A stretch of 64,000 nt of DNA. It comes from Styela clava. Lineage: Eukaryota; Chordata; Ascidiacea; Stolidobranchia; Styelidae. The position numbers and the translations under genes are program-made. Below the pieces are notes generated by a model, which saw only the letters and a list, made by a program, of their open reading frames with translations, was not told where the DNA came from and made no database searches. Numbering within the stretch: position 1 is the first letter of the stretch; every line of letters starts with the position of its first letter. This document shows, one piece after another, positions 1 through 10,053 of this stretch. The stretch covers positions 11,475,001-11,539,000 of the forward strand of contig NC_135254.1 of the NCBI RefSeq assembly GCF_964204865.1, given 5' to 3'.

Positions 1-497
1 TTGCTACTCGCATAAGAGCGTTTACTTCGTATGCTACCAGACAAGGACACGACTTCACTTTCCGCTCTTTCTCTTCTGGAATCGGGAAGTTCAGAATCTT
101 TGCATTGATTTGAACTCCACGTTTTGGGGTTTTGTAAATGTGTGAATTCACGTACTCGAGCAAAAAGGTTGTCAATGTCTTTATTCACATTCCAAAGTTC
201 ATTTTCGAATTTCAATCTTATTTCATCATTGGGTGCAGCTGATATACTCTCAGAGTACATTTCCACAAGTTTGGCAAAAGGATCATCAATACTTGACATA
301 ACAGAATTTAGCACATGCAAATCCTGATCAGCAATTGCTTTTTCAGCCATGAAATATAAATGTTCTAATGTTGTACGTTGTTTTTTGACATCAGCCAGTG
401 ATGGCATCTTCTGACAAGCGGCTGTTGTATAGTTAGCCAGTTGCCTCAAAGCCAGTTTTCTGGGTGAGTAATCTTCATCACTCGAACTCAAGTTCAT
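1..497 (-). CDS. Partial gag-like ORF, probable BEL/Pao LTR retroelement
   Basis: An uninterrupted reading frame runs on the minus strand from an ATG at 497 to the window edge (about 165 codons, incomplete). It begins MNLSSSDEDYSPRKLALRQL. It is rich in charged helices and ends in a Ser/Arg-rich stretch (SLSGSIRSKRSYASS) like the linker near the N-terminus of BEL/Pao Gag-Pol proteins. Upstream on the same strand are a tRNA-Gly-like primer-binding site (539-557) and a TATA box (1134-1146), which fits the 5' end of an LTR element. No reverse transcriptase or protease lies inside the window, so the class is inferred from this N-terminal region and the primer site. It could instead be a host gene of unknown function. 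Confidence 0.5.
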   Translation of the reverse strand, partial: MNLSSSDEDYSPRKLALRQLANYTTAACQKMPSLADVKKQRTTLEHLYFMAEKAIADQDLHVLNSVMSSIDDPFAKLVEMYSESISAAPNDEIRLKFENELWNVNKDIDNLFARVREFTHLQNPKTWSSNQCKDSELPDSRRERAESEVVSLSGSIRSKRSYASS

Positions 498-538
498 GAT
501 TTCGTTTCGAAAACTTATTATGTAACACCTTTTCTATG

Positions 539-557
539 TATCCTGGCCAATACAGGT
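539..557 (-). other. Candidate tRNA-Gly primer-binding site
   Basis: The minus strand reads TGTATTGGCCAGGATAC just downstream of a CA dinucleotide. It matches the complement of the 3' end of animal tRNA-Gly at about 13 of 17 positions. tRNA-Gly is a usual primer for BEL/Pao elements. The match is imperfect and the second LTR lies outside the window, so this is tentative. Confidence 0.4.
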
Positions 558-1372
558 GTCGCATAAGGGGGTGACTGAAATATCTGGCTGTTCTTTGGTT
601 CTTGAAAAACTATTCGAAAACGCGCAACTCTCAGTGTGTCCTCCAATGCCACAAATATCAAATGTTGTACAATGAAATTTGATATATTGAATTAAATCCA
701 GTAAAACAGTTCACAATGTTGAATGAGGTTAAAGAGGTGTAGCGTACTAATAACAGAATGATGCAATGTCTGAATGTGTATGGTGATGTGTAGCGTAGCG
801 GTTTTCTGAATTTAAATGAAAATATTCAAATACAGACCACAGAAAATAACAATAATGCATTAAAGCACTTGCAAACTTAATCATTAAACAATGTGACATT
901 GTCTAGCTCTACTGACAGTCTGACAGTATTTAATTAACATGAAATACTATATACTATTTAAATACCAATTAATTATTATTATTTGGAATATTATTTGAAC
1001 TAATAACAAGAATTCTTATCATAAACAACAAATACTAAAACTTACCGAAACGTTTTAAGCCAGGCGATAACAAATATTCAGAAATAACTTCAATTTCAGT
1101 TCAGGATTCAGAGAATCAATCAATCAAATTACAGTCTATTTATAACTTATATAATATTCTACAATAAAAGTTACAGCAGTTATATGTTCCAATAACATAA
1201 GCCTTGGGTATGGGCAATTATTATCCCTACAACCGGACGTTAAACGTAACTAATTTAACACATAAAAAGCAATCTATGCGAATATTAAGCAACGACTGCC
1301 GTCAAACACGGCAGCGAGTCACGTGAGAGCGAGGCAAGATTAGACTTGTCCAGCGAGAGTCGATTGCAACAT
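558..1372 (-). repeat. Candidate 5' LTR of the BEL/Pao-like element
   Basis: This is the non-coding stretch between the primer-like site and a possible TG start at 1372 on the minus strand. It holds a good TATA box on the minus strand (TATAAATAGACTG, 1134-1146), correctly placed to transcribe toward the ORF at 497-1. The outer boundary is a guess because the paired LTR is not visible. Confidence 0.35.
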
Positions 1373-1615
1373 ATGTGGACAGCTGGAATTTTCCATTTGT
1401 CGTTTCACTTTAGGGAAATCCCCATTGATAGAAGATAATGCCAATTTTCGAACTTACAATTTGAATAGATTCACTAAGGAGCTAACTTAGAAAAGCCCAT
1501 TTGCTTCACGACAAGACATCTTGCAATAATTAAACCTCACGAAATTCAAATGCCTAGCACGATGCACCAACCGCCGAGTCCATCAAATTTTGCCATTACA
1601 CAATTCTCAATGAAT

Positions 1616-1968
1616 GCGCGGCGGAGTGGCTCAACGGGCTAAGCGTTAGGAATACGCTCGCCACCGCACCTCTAATTACTCTGCATGGGTTCGCAGGTTC
1701 GAATCCCATGCAGGGATGGTTATGTGCGAGAGGATTGCTGGACTCCTCGCCGTCGTTGGGTGGTTCACGTAACCGCTGGTCGGTTACGGCTTCCTCCACC
1801 ACCAAGTCCATGCTTCCGAAAACAAACGATACAGTAAAACTAATCCCATACCCGACTTGGAATGGTAACCGGACGAGAGGCCGTGGTTCGCCATATGGAT
1901 AAGCCGTCTTATCGGCTTTCCTCTCCCCCGGGATAAATATTGTAAATCCTATCCCTATCCCTAATATT
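1616..1968 (+). mobile_element. tRNA-derived SINE, copy 1 (full length)
   Basis: The element starts with a tRNA-like head. An A-box-like GTGGCTCAACGGG lies near 1626 and a B box GGTTCGAATCC at 1696-1706. The spacing and the extra arm between the boxes suggest a type II (Ser/Leu) tRNA ancestor. The tRNA-unrelated body follows (CTCCTCGCCGTCGTTGG, then CGGACGAGAGGCCGTGG), and the copy ends in a short TCCTA-type repeat tail. Related copies lie at 24672, 25222, 26672, 32126 and 40251, all in this orientation. Open frames across it are by-products of the SINE. Confidence 0.88.
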
Positions 1969-2536
1969 ATTAAAGTGTTTCTAGTCAAATCTATTCAAAA
2001 TCAATATATTGTATTAAAATATTCAAGCAGCTACCATCATAAAATGCATGACAACAAAATTTGTTCTGGTCTATTGAGGTCTGTCTTTTGATTACTCCAA
2101 CTAAACCGAAAAATTCCAAATGTGAAGGACAATCAACGCCATCACGCTTGGATGAAAAGAAATAAAATGTTTCTGCGCTGGGTTTTTTTTCTATTATTAC
2201 GTCATGCTTAAACTTGCAGCTGGTTCAGCCATTATTACGAAACAAGAATCGGAGACGCTGTAGCGCATCGTGGGGGTCACAGGTTAGGTACTTAATCGGA
2301 TGAAATTGTAAAAGAAGGTCATTATACGGTAATAGCGCAAGAATGCGGCAGGTGAACGACGCTCTGCCCTCGGTATAATAACTGTATCCCGTTTTTGACG
2401 ATACAATGATACGATTACCGGTATACTATTACTATAACTTATAGCAGTAGCCTACAACTTTCTATTACCGTATATACTTGTTTTAAGATAACATATAGGC
2501 TACACCTATCTGCAGTTTCATCATTAGTACAGCAAT
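1969..2536. other. Intergenic, upstream of MGST3
   Basis: No gene is visible. A splice-acceptor-like sequence (TTCATCATTAGTACAG) ends 4 nt before the MGST3 start codon. It suggests either a trans-spliced leader or an unseen 5' UTR exon upstream. Confidence 0.5.
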
Positions 2537-4245
2537 ATGAATTCAGTGCCTAAAGACTATGGATATGTACTCCTCGCAGCAACAGCTAGTTGGGGAACAT
2601 GCATGTGGATGGCAAAGAATGTGGCAGATGGAAGAAAAAAGTATGGAGTTCCTGTAAGTCCAATCTATGATTTTTGGAACAGGCAACAGGGGGAAATAGA
2701 CTGGGAACTTTATTAACTTCACAACCAGCAGACCGAACCACGGAACCAGTACTGCAGTAAATTTGATGTGAATTTAAAGTTAGGATCAGGGGCCAGTACT
2801 AATTCCAGATTCTAGACTTTTTTAAAGCTGGAATCAAGGCAAAATCTTTGCAGTAGTTCTGTAGTTGATTCATGAAAAAAATAGTGATTTAAAACTCTGT
2901 TAATCCTGTAATCCTAATAAGGTGTCCCAATCAATATTCACATTTACTAGTAAAACTATGGCTTGAAAAATTTCCTGATGTGCTAGAAATATTTATGATG
3001 AAGTTTGCTGCTTAAAATCAACTTCCATACTTTTAATAAGATGTTATCATTTAAATTTCAAAACTCTTCCCCCCAAAAAATACCATGGACTGTACCAGAC
3101 CAGGTAGCCATTATCTTAACATCTTTATATACATTAAAATGAATGCATGGAATTTTAAAACGAATTTCCACTAAAAATAGCAATCTTGATCTGATAGTCT
3201 TGTGCAGGAAGAATAAATTGTTATACCGTAGGTACAGATTTCAGGGTTCTCTAGATTAGAAATAGGGAATTTTCAAGTTTCATTAGTAATGGCTTGTTCT
3301 AATTGATGATTCATATAGGTATATTCATATGTAATGCATTTTCAGTACCCAAGGATGTATAGCGATACTGAAGATACCTTCAACTGCATTCAGAGAGCCC
3401 ACCAAAATACTCTTGAATTTTATCCGAGTTTCTTGTTCTTTCTTTCTACTGCTGGATTAGAAAGGCCAGTAAGTTGACTTCTTTTTTGTCATGTCTTTTC
3501 TTTGAATTGTATTTACTGGCACCTTCTACTTTGTAGTTTGAAGCTACCATCCAGCATTATTGACAACTATCAAATAACAGAAGGGTGTAAAAAGACAAAT
3601 CAAATGAAAATATAGATAAACAACCTTTTGTATGGCGAGGCTGTAAAAAATGTATTGCTTGTAGTTGTAATTGTAGATTCATATCTCAATATAACAAATA
3701 TTACCCCTTTCAATATATATATAGCTTTCAAGAGGGTGTATGAGAGTTCTAATCTGTAGTCCAATAAAAACGACCACATTTTTCTGTTTGGTTAGTTCTG
3801 CACATTCCCTCATCAACACTGTAATCTTAAAAATGTGATTCACGATTTTCAAGTGTGATCCTATTCCTCATGCCCAAATTTGTTGGTGGTAGAGGCTTAA
3901 AGCGGTTAGTAGGTTGAACCCCACTAGCCTCATGTTCAACTAGTCACCCGGGTTATAGTAAATAGTATGAACATAGAAAAAATATTCCTCCCAAAATTAG
4001 CACCATACACATTGAAATGAAAGACCTCTGGTTTGTGGTTCATCTACTCAACTTATATTGTTTACATACAGAGATTTGCAGCATCCTGTGGCCTTTTGTG
4101 GTGCTTGGGGCGCATTGTTTATGCTAAAGGATACTATTCAGGAAAACCAGAGAAGCGTAATTATGGTGGTTTTGGAAATATTGGATACCTAGGACTCATC
4201 GGGTGCACAGTAGCCCTTGCTGCAAAGAAATTGGAACTTTATTAA
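2537..4245 (+). CDS. MGST3: Microsomal glutathione S-transferase 3 (MAPEG family)
   Basis: Three exons, 2537-2653, 3346-3468 and 4072-4245, join in phase 0 to give 137 residues; vertebrate MGST3 has about 150. The protein is a four-helix membrane enzyme of the MAPEG family. Family members add glutathione to lipophilic electrophiles and reduce lipid hydroperoxides in the endoplasmic reticulum or outer mitochondrial membrane. Exon 2 carries the MAPEG signature [16 protein letters not shown] (Arg, Asn and Glu of the R-A-H-x-N-x-x-E core). Exon 3 carries [20 protein letters not shown], typical of the last loop and helix of MGST3. The donors are GTAAGT (exons 1 and 2), and the acceptors follow TTTTCAG and CATACAG. 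An acceptor-like CAG ends 4 nt before the ATG. The assignment to MGST3 rather than MGST2/LTC4S rests on overall resemblance. Confidence 0.93.
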
Positions 4246-5851
4246 TATAATTTCTGGCTAAATTTATGCAAATACTTAATGAGGATTGCACTAATTCATT
4301 TATTTTAATCTTTTTTCTAAAAATTTCATATACCGGTATGCCTTTTATTGTGATCATGATAATGTAATGTTGTAATGTAATCATGGTTTTCCTATTGTTA
4401 TCAAAATACTTCTATGTATTGTACTCTTTGTAATAGTTGGGAATTTTGTCACAGTTATGGGAAGCAAACTTCAAAGCGAGGTGCACACAGAGGTAGATAT
4501 AGCTGGGTCCGCTTTAAATTCAATGGATATGACACCAGATGAAATTAGCAAGTTATATCATTGGCAAATTGAAGTTGTATATGTTCTCTCCTGCTTGAGT
4601 GCTTGAGAACATAAATTAGATTTTGGGTTGAATAGTTGCGATTTTATGGTATGTGTATAAGAGTACACGCGATGAGAAAGTCTGGGACCCGAATAAACTC
4701 AAAGCAGTTTCGTCAGCGTTCCGTTGCAGTGGCAAATATATACTATATCATTCAGAAAGGCATGTGTAACTGTTTCAATATTCAGAGCAGACGAACATCG
4801 TAGTCAAAGTAAATAACCATGGCGACAAGAGTAAATATAAACGGTAATCATTCACGAATATGTAGCTCAGATACACCCAAAATTCACATGCTATTTTTGC
4901 GTAATAGTCTGTTTCCAAATTATATATTACGCCTTGACATTCCCTTTTACTTGATAACTTTATGTGGTCCTCTATCCTTTTATGACTCGAGCACAAACGA
5001 CTTTAAACGCAAACACGATACTTTGGCATGATTTACGGTTATATATGATTCTGACCCGCCGGGCAGCTCAGCACGCTCGACCCTCGCTTGGTGATTTGAA
5101 ACTATGTTTGCACAAAGGTCGCCTTGGGAAAGCATAGGGATTTATGGCAACTTCGAAATCGATTCCGTTCATTCCAAATGTCGGTAAGATTAAGTTATGA
5201 ATACTGTACAAAACTTGTACCAACAACCGTCGTTCTTCATCGTTGTCGTGGCGGCGCAAGTGCTTGTTGGGCTTTTTGTCAGTTTTATTATTGTCCCATC
5301 CTGTAAAATGGCGCACTGGGGCACTAGCTCTCTGGTTTTAAGACACATCTTGATGCTGTATTTAATATAGGAGCTATGCGCACAAGAGAACAATTGATTC
5401 TGCACATTACACTTTATCGTCTCTCAACAAATCTACCTGCGGGTGCTCCATGGCGGCAATGGAGTTTACCTGCAGTGTTTATTTCACGAAAGCCCAGATA
5501 TGATAACTGACAAAACGTGACGAATTGAAATGAGATCTCAAAGGGTTTCCACATACAGTGTTTGAGAATGAGGACGTGGACACCAAATACAACTACATGT
5601 ATAATAAACATTCAAAATCGTAAATTTATTTCGACAAAATGAATATGCATGGCGGATGGCAACAAACAGTTGGCGTGTTAAAAAGAATTGGAAGGTTAGA
5701 TGCGGCATCAAACGTTTATTTGGCGGACTTATATATGTTTAGAATAGTTATAAATGGGATATCGTTCTTGCCGAACTTTTATATAATGGCATCAATGTTT
5801 TGTTGTATTGTTATTAGTGCGGCCTAGTTAGGCTACATGATTTGCCTAAAG
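4246..5851. other. Intergenic, no supported gene
   Basis: This contains the MGST3 3' region with a late AATAAA near 4691, then unannotated sequence. Short open frames here (about 60-80 codons) show no domain or splice support. Confidence 0.5.
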
Positions 5852-6165
5852 CAGGGGTGGGCAACCCCTGGCACGCGTGCCAAACTTGGTATGCGAGCCC
5901 ATTTATTCAGCACGCGAGCGAGGCCCCGGAAACGAGATCATTCCTCTTCAAACTCTGAATTATCTGATGAAACTCCGTGTTCGTTCATTCATTGTTTGTA
6001 AACAATCGGCTATTTATTTCAACTATTTTCGTCCTTTCATGGTTGCAAAGAAATATATTATGACGTAACATCTCTCGACAATATCGGTCGGCACGCGGAA
6101 GAATTTCAATGTCAATACCTTTAGCTGATTTTGGCACGCAAACCGAAAAAGGTTGCCCACCCCTG
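5852..6165. mobile_element. hAT-type MITE, 314 bp
   Basis: Terminal inverted repeats CAGGGGTGGGCAACC and GGTTGCCCACCCCTG bound the element. The flanking 8-bp duplications are GCCTAAAG (5844-5851) and GCCTGAAG (6166-6173), one mismatch. The terminal sequence and 8-bp duplication are diagnostic of hAT elements. There is no transposase inside, so it is non-autonomous. Confidence 0.92.
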
Positions 6166-6837
6166 GCCTGAAGCCACCATTCGTGATAGACCACTTGCGT
6201 TTCTTGTTGTAAATGATGCTGTTGTTGGAACAAAAATTGCTTTCAACTTCAGTTGCTAAACCGATTACTTTGACATTTTTTCGTTAGATATGAATGTATT
6301 TTCCTGGAATCCTTTCCTTCATATTTCCCCCCTTGGATCCAAGGTTCCCTCTAAGCTGCGCAACTGAGCAATTGCGCAGTACGACCAGAACATTTGCGCA
6401 GTAAAATCTCTTTCTCGCGCAGTTGCAACATCTCGTTTTTGGAGCGTGGCTCATATTTTATTGTGGCTCATATGTCATTTTATTAACGCTTAACTTAAAT
6501 GCTCATTCTATGTTTCACGCGAATTTTGATGACCACTGGTCATTGTGATGTCACACACGTGTCTGTCGCGCTCAAGTTTCTTGATTTCTGTATGCCAGCG
6601 CCAAAGCGGTCAGCTGAGTAAGTGTCACATTTTGAAATTTTCATCGTGCGCTCTGAATTTCGTGTTGTCGACCCCGCCAAATCTTTCTGGTTATTATCCG
6701 TAGTGAAGTTAACACATATGAAGATAGAATTTTAATAGGTATTAAATGAGCCCACTGTTTGTTACAGAAAATTTGCTTGAATCCCGAGATTGGGACACAT
6801 GAGCTTATACTGACTGATACCGAATGATTATATAACT

Positions 6838-7133
6838 AGAATTCGGTTGGAAATCGAAGACTTATCGATCGAAGGTTAGGGGATCCCCCAAAACAGTGGT
6901 CTTACTCCATAGTGACACCGTGTGTCCCATCACTAATTAATTAATAACTCGCTAATTATACGACATAATCCATCCAAAATCAATAGGCTTCTGATACGAG
7001 CTAAAATGAATGCACATGCAATTTGGAGCAGATTGAACCTCGCTTTCGTGAGATATCGCGTGCATCTAACACACAGACATACAGGCAGACAAATACCTAT
7101 CAACATACTTACCGATCAAGATCGATAAGTAAT
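6838..7133 (+). repeat. RTE-like retroelement tail / short interspersed unit, copy A
   Basis: A ~295-bp unit also found at 33163-33362 (reverse) and 35915-36185 (forward). Shared blocks include ATAGTGACACCGTGTGTCC, GAGATATCGCGTGCATCTAA and a CAGACA-rich 3' run. It ends in GATCGATAAGTAATAAGT, complementary to an ACTTATCGATC block near its start. The CAGACA run and short terminal repeats resemble 3' ends of RTE-type non-LTR elements; this class call is an inference. Confidence 0.65.
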
Positions 7134-7147
7134 AAGTGGTGACCGTG

Positions 7148-7319
7148 CATTTGAACCCACGTACATTTGAACCCACGGGTTCAATCTATATTCGGGTGCT
7201 AAAACCCATGGGTTAGGGTTAGTATGGGTTCAACTATCCGAAAAACAAAAAAAAATTCCATGGGTGCAATAGCATACAGGTGCAATTGTCATGGGTTCAA
7301 CTGTACGTGGGTTCAAATG
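7148..7319. repeat. Foldback repeat with 28-bp inverted arms
   Basis: The arms at 7148-7175 and 7292-7319 are inverted copies with one mismatch. Both contain CATTTGAACCCACGTACA. The interior repeats variants of ATGGGTTCAA and ATGGGTGCAA. It lies inside the larger hAT element. No target-site duplication was identified. Confidence 0.75.
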
Positions 7320-7422
7320 TAATGGAACCGTAATAAGTATGTTTCACCAGAAATTACTGAAAAGAGTGTTAAGCATTTTAACCAAAACCAATATACTAGT
7401 GTTCTTTATCTGGCGTGTGAGT

Positions 7423-8053
7423 AAAATGTATATTCAAGGAAACAAGACTAAAAATTATGATACTGGTATGAATAAGCTAAAAAAACAAAATGCTAAACTT
7501 TGCGAAATTTATTGCTATTCCGCGTCAAGGAGTGTGATATTCTGCAAAGTTTGTCGGAAAGTGGCTTCTGATAGTGATTTGAAAAAGGCAAATCGTGGGT
7601 GGGAATGGGAAGTTGACTCTAAAACGCCGTTTAAATCATACACGCACATTAACGCACTAGATGCATTAACTTAGAAACGAAACGTGGGTACAAGAGAAGG
7701 TTGTTCGAACTTTTTCACCACAATACCGACCGCTGAAGAAAGTGAAGTTTGGAAAACCCCGTCAAGAAAAATAAAGCCTCACATAGATAGTGTTCTACCA
7801 CGTGTTAAGCCGAATTCATCAATATTGTCCCGCAAAGTAATAAATAATCGTATGTCGAAATACATTGAATTGCCACATGCATGGCGAAGCAAAATTTACG
7901 GCTTTAAATTTTTGAAGAGCATAGCCAAGGAGGAAATAATGCAGAGCATAAGACAAGCAAAATTTTATACCCTATTTTGATGGAGGCAATGATATTTTAA
8001 CAACAAAAATGTTGAGATTATACATTATGTACAGGAGAAGCCATTTGAGTTAA
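7423..8053 (+). pseudogene. Decayed hAT transposase fragment
   Basis: Two open segments separated by a stop near 7672 are followed by a frameshift near 7977. After the shift the frame reads DGGNDILTTKMLRLYIMYR, resembling the conserved D-x-x-T-D-x-x…L-x-x-Y-x-R-Y block around the first catalytic aspartate of hAT transposases. An upstream CKVCRK could be half of a zinc finger. Its position inside an element with hAT termini supports the call. It cannot encode a working enzyme because of the breaks and missing C-terminal region. Confidence 0.65.
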
Positions 8054-8210
8054 ACGTGTGGTTTGTCCGCATTCCGATAATATATGATATGCTACTATTG
8101 TAACTTTTCATAAAGTTTGCAAATAATTCAGGATTCTGCTCAGCCTTAAAATAATCGTGCTCAGTAAAACAACATTTTCGCAGTGTGAAATTTTATTAGA
8201 GGGAACACTG

Positions 8211-8935
8211 CTTGGATCTCTGGAACCCGCTGTCTACCCCCAATTTCAATGATCACGTTACCATCGCCACATAGATTTCCCAATCGATTTTGGCGAGAAA
8301 GTGTTACAATCACCGTTCAGATACTATCTGGCAGCGGAAGTCTGGTGCCTTCAAAAATTTGACGTGACAAAACAATTTGATGGTCGAATTGAGAAAATTC
8401 AGTGAACATTTGGAAAAAATACTTGTTCTATACACTCTAATTTTAACAAAACTTCAAGATTTGTTCAATTGAAGTGCAAACTGATGAATAAATATGTTGT
8501 TGCTTTTGCTCGATAACAGATTTGAAATCGGAATATTTGTCACCAATATTTACTCATCAAATGCGAAAATCAGTAAAATCATTTCCTTTGACTGGCAATA
8601 TTGTTTTGCAGTTGACGTCAATATTACTGCAATCCAAGCTAGCTAAATCAGGCTATTCTGAATTACGGTGTTTATGGTGCAAATTAGAGTACGGTAAGTA
8701 AAGCTTGTTCATGCAGAAATCATATATGACAAAGCAGCAGCATCGCTGGCCATAGAAAATATTGTTATATTATTTTTACTTTACTACCAAATTGTATTAC
8801 ATTCAAACCCAAGTAATGATTTCAAACCTTTTTTAACGTAAGTTGAATACAAATTTAGCAATCTCTTACAAAATCAGTAACTCCAAATTTAGCCGGCTTG
8901 TTAGTACGATCGTACATAGATCGTGGAAACACATC
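8211..8935. other. Intergenic, upstream of the divergent Rho gene
   Basis: No gene is seen. An acceptor-like GTACATAG ends 15 nt before the start codon at 8936. The frame upstream of that ATG is open back to 8843 but shows no Rho homology, so the ATG at 8936 is preferred. Confidence 0.45.
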
Positions 8936-9784
8936 ATGTCATATTCCGGAAGGTCTGTTAAATGCGTGGTAATGGGCGACCATGCATCTGGGCAGGCAAG
9001 CTTAGTCTACAAATTCGCTGAAGGAACGTTTCCAATTGACACTCAAATGACTTTACGGCACTACAAAGTTGACATGATGAAGAGCGGTAGAGTCTACTCC
9101 ATGGAACTTTACCCAATACACGAAGAACTTGATGAATGGCTTCGCGCTCTGAGTTATCCAGAAACTCACGTTGTCTTGATTTGCTTCGATGTTAATTCAC
9201 AACAGAGCTATCTCGATGCCAAAACAAAGTGGGTTGAAGAAGTCAAAAAGTATTGTCCTGGAGTTCCTTTCCTATTGGTTGGCACAAAAATTGATTTGAG
9301 AGATGAAGTAACCTACGATCAGGTGAGCGACCGATATATAAATGTACCACGGATGTCATCATTAATCCACTCAGAACAGCCAATGCCTATCATTAATTTG
9401 GTTCATTTAATCAAACTATAAACGTCTATAATTCCCAACCTAGTCCCCTTAAACTTTTTTTCTAAAATATATTTGGGAACCCCGGCCTATTATAAATGTT
9501 CAATCCTTCAATTTAAAAAAAGTTAGTTGTTCATATTATTTTATTTAATCCTTCAGGTAAAAATCGACAGTGCACGACCGATTTTTCGTGCTCAAGGACT
9601 CAAGACCGCAAGTGTTATTGGGGCAGTAACTTACGTTGAAACTTCGGCTCTACGTGGTACAGGAGTGCAAAATGCGTTTAGAATAGCATTAAACGCTGCA
9701 GTGGGAGACGAAAAAAGAACTCGAGGTATATTTGGACCTCCGTTTGGAGCGACTTCCAAAGGCTTCACATGTCCGTTTCTTTAG
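8936..9784 (+). CDS. Divergent Rho-family protein with degenerate GTP-binding motifs
   Basis: Two exons, 8936-9322 and 9557-9784 (donor GTGAGC, acceptor CCTTCAG), encode 204 residues. The fold is Rho-like: RSVKCVVMGD, THVVLICFDVNSQQSYLDAK, CPGVPFLLVGTKIDLRDE and TYVETSALRGTGVQNAF match the beta strands and the G4 (TKID) and G5 (ETSA) motifs. The P-loop reads GDHASGQASL where active Rho proteins have GDGAVGKT, so the catalytic Lys and the Mg-binding Thr are replaced. The G3 DTAGQE motif is absent (ELYPIHEELD instead). The Rho insert helix is shortened. The C-terminus CPFL is a prenylation-type box ending in Leu. It is probably a nucleotide-binding-defective pseudoGTPase or a decaying paralogue, but the frame and splice sites are intact. 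A MITE begins 16 bp after the stop. Confidence 0.85.
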
Positions 9785-9800
9785 AGATTTAAGTTAAATA

Positions 9801-10053
9801 CAGGGTGGTCGCTCGGAAAGCAGAAAATTTGAAGGTCAGATCACGAATAAAATGCGTGCTTGCTCATTTGTTTTTCGAAACGTTTCCATTTCTTTCAGGT
9901 TCTAGGTTGCACTGCCATAAAGGTGTACGGACAAAATTTTGAGCATCTATAAGTGTAATATAGCATATGCATTTAAAAATTTTGTAAAAGTTATTCTTTG
10001 AAAAAAATAAATAACAGTTTTACAAATTTTCTGTTTCTCTAGTGACCACGCTG
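9801..10053. mobile_element. TA-target MITE (Tc1/mariner-like), 253 bp
   Basis: Inverted ends of about 32 bp begin CAGGGTGGTCGCTCGG on the left and CAGCGTGGTCACTAGAG on the right (reverse complement), converging on CAGAAAATTTG. A TA dinucleotide flanks each end (9799-9800 and 10054-10055). It holds no ORF. It contains AATAAA at 10006-10011, so it may supply the 3' end of the upstream Rho transcript. Confidence 0.85.

Larger units (their letters stand above)
6340..8210 (+). mobile_element. hAT DNA transposon, decayed, 1.87 kb
   Basis: The left terminus is CAAGGTTCCCTCTAAG and the right terminus is TTAGAGGGAACACTG. They are inverted copies and are flanked by a perfect 8-bp duplication CTTGGATC (6332-6339 and 8211-8218). 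Subterminal TGCGCAGT-like motifs repeat near the left end. The element carries a broken transposase (7423-8053) and two younger insertions (6838-7133 and 7148-7319). Confidence 0.9.

Noticed and set aside
1596-1988. 130-codon minus-strand frame, with similar ones at 40220-40519 and 24618-24812
   Set aside because: They are antisense readings of the SINE copies; the same peptide recurs with the repeat.
4457-4609. 50-codon frame after MGST3 beginning MGSKLQSEVHTEVDIAGSAL
   Set aside because: Plausible composition, but no partner exon, no homology that I recognise, and it lies in the probable MGST3 3' region.
7291-7674. 127-codon frame as a host gene
   Set aside because: It starts inside a foldback repeat and continues into decayed hAT transposase sequence; treated as part of the pseudogene.
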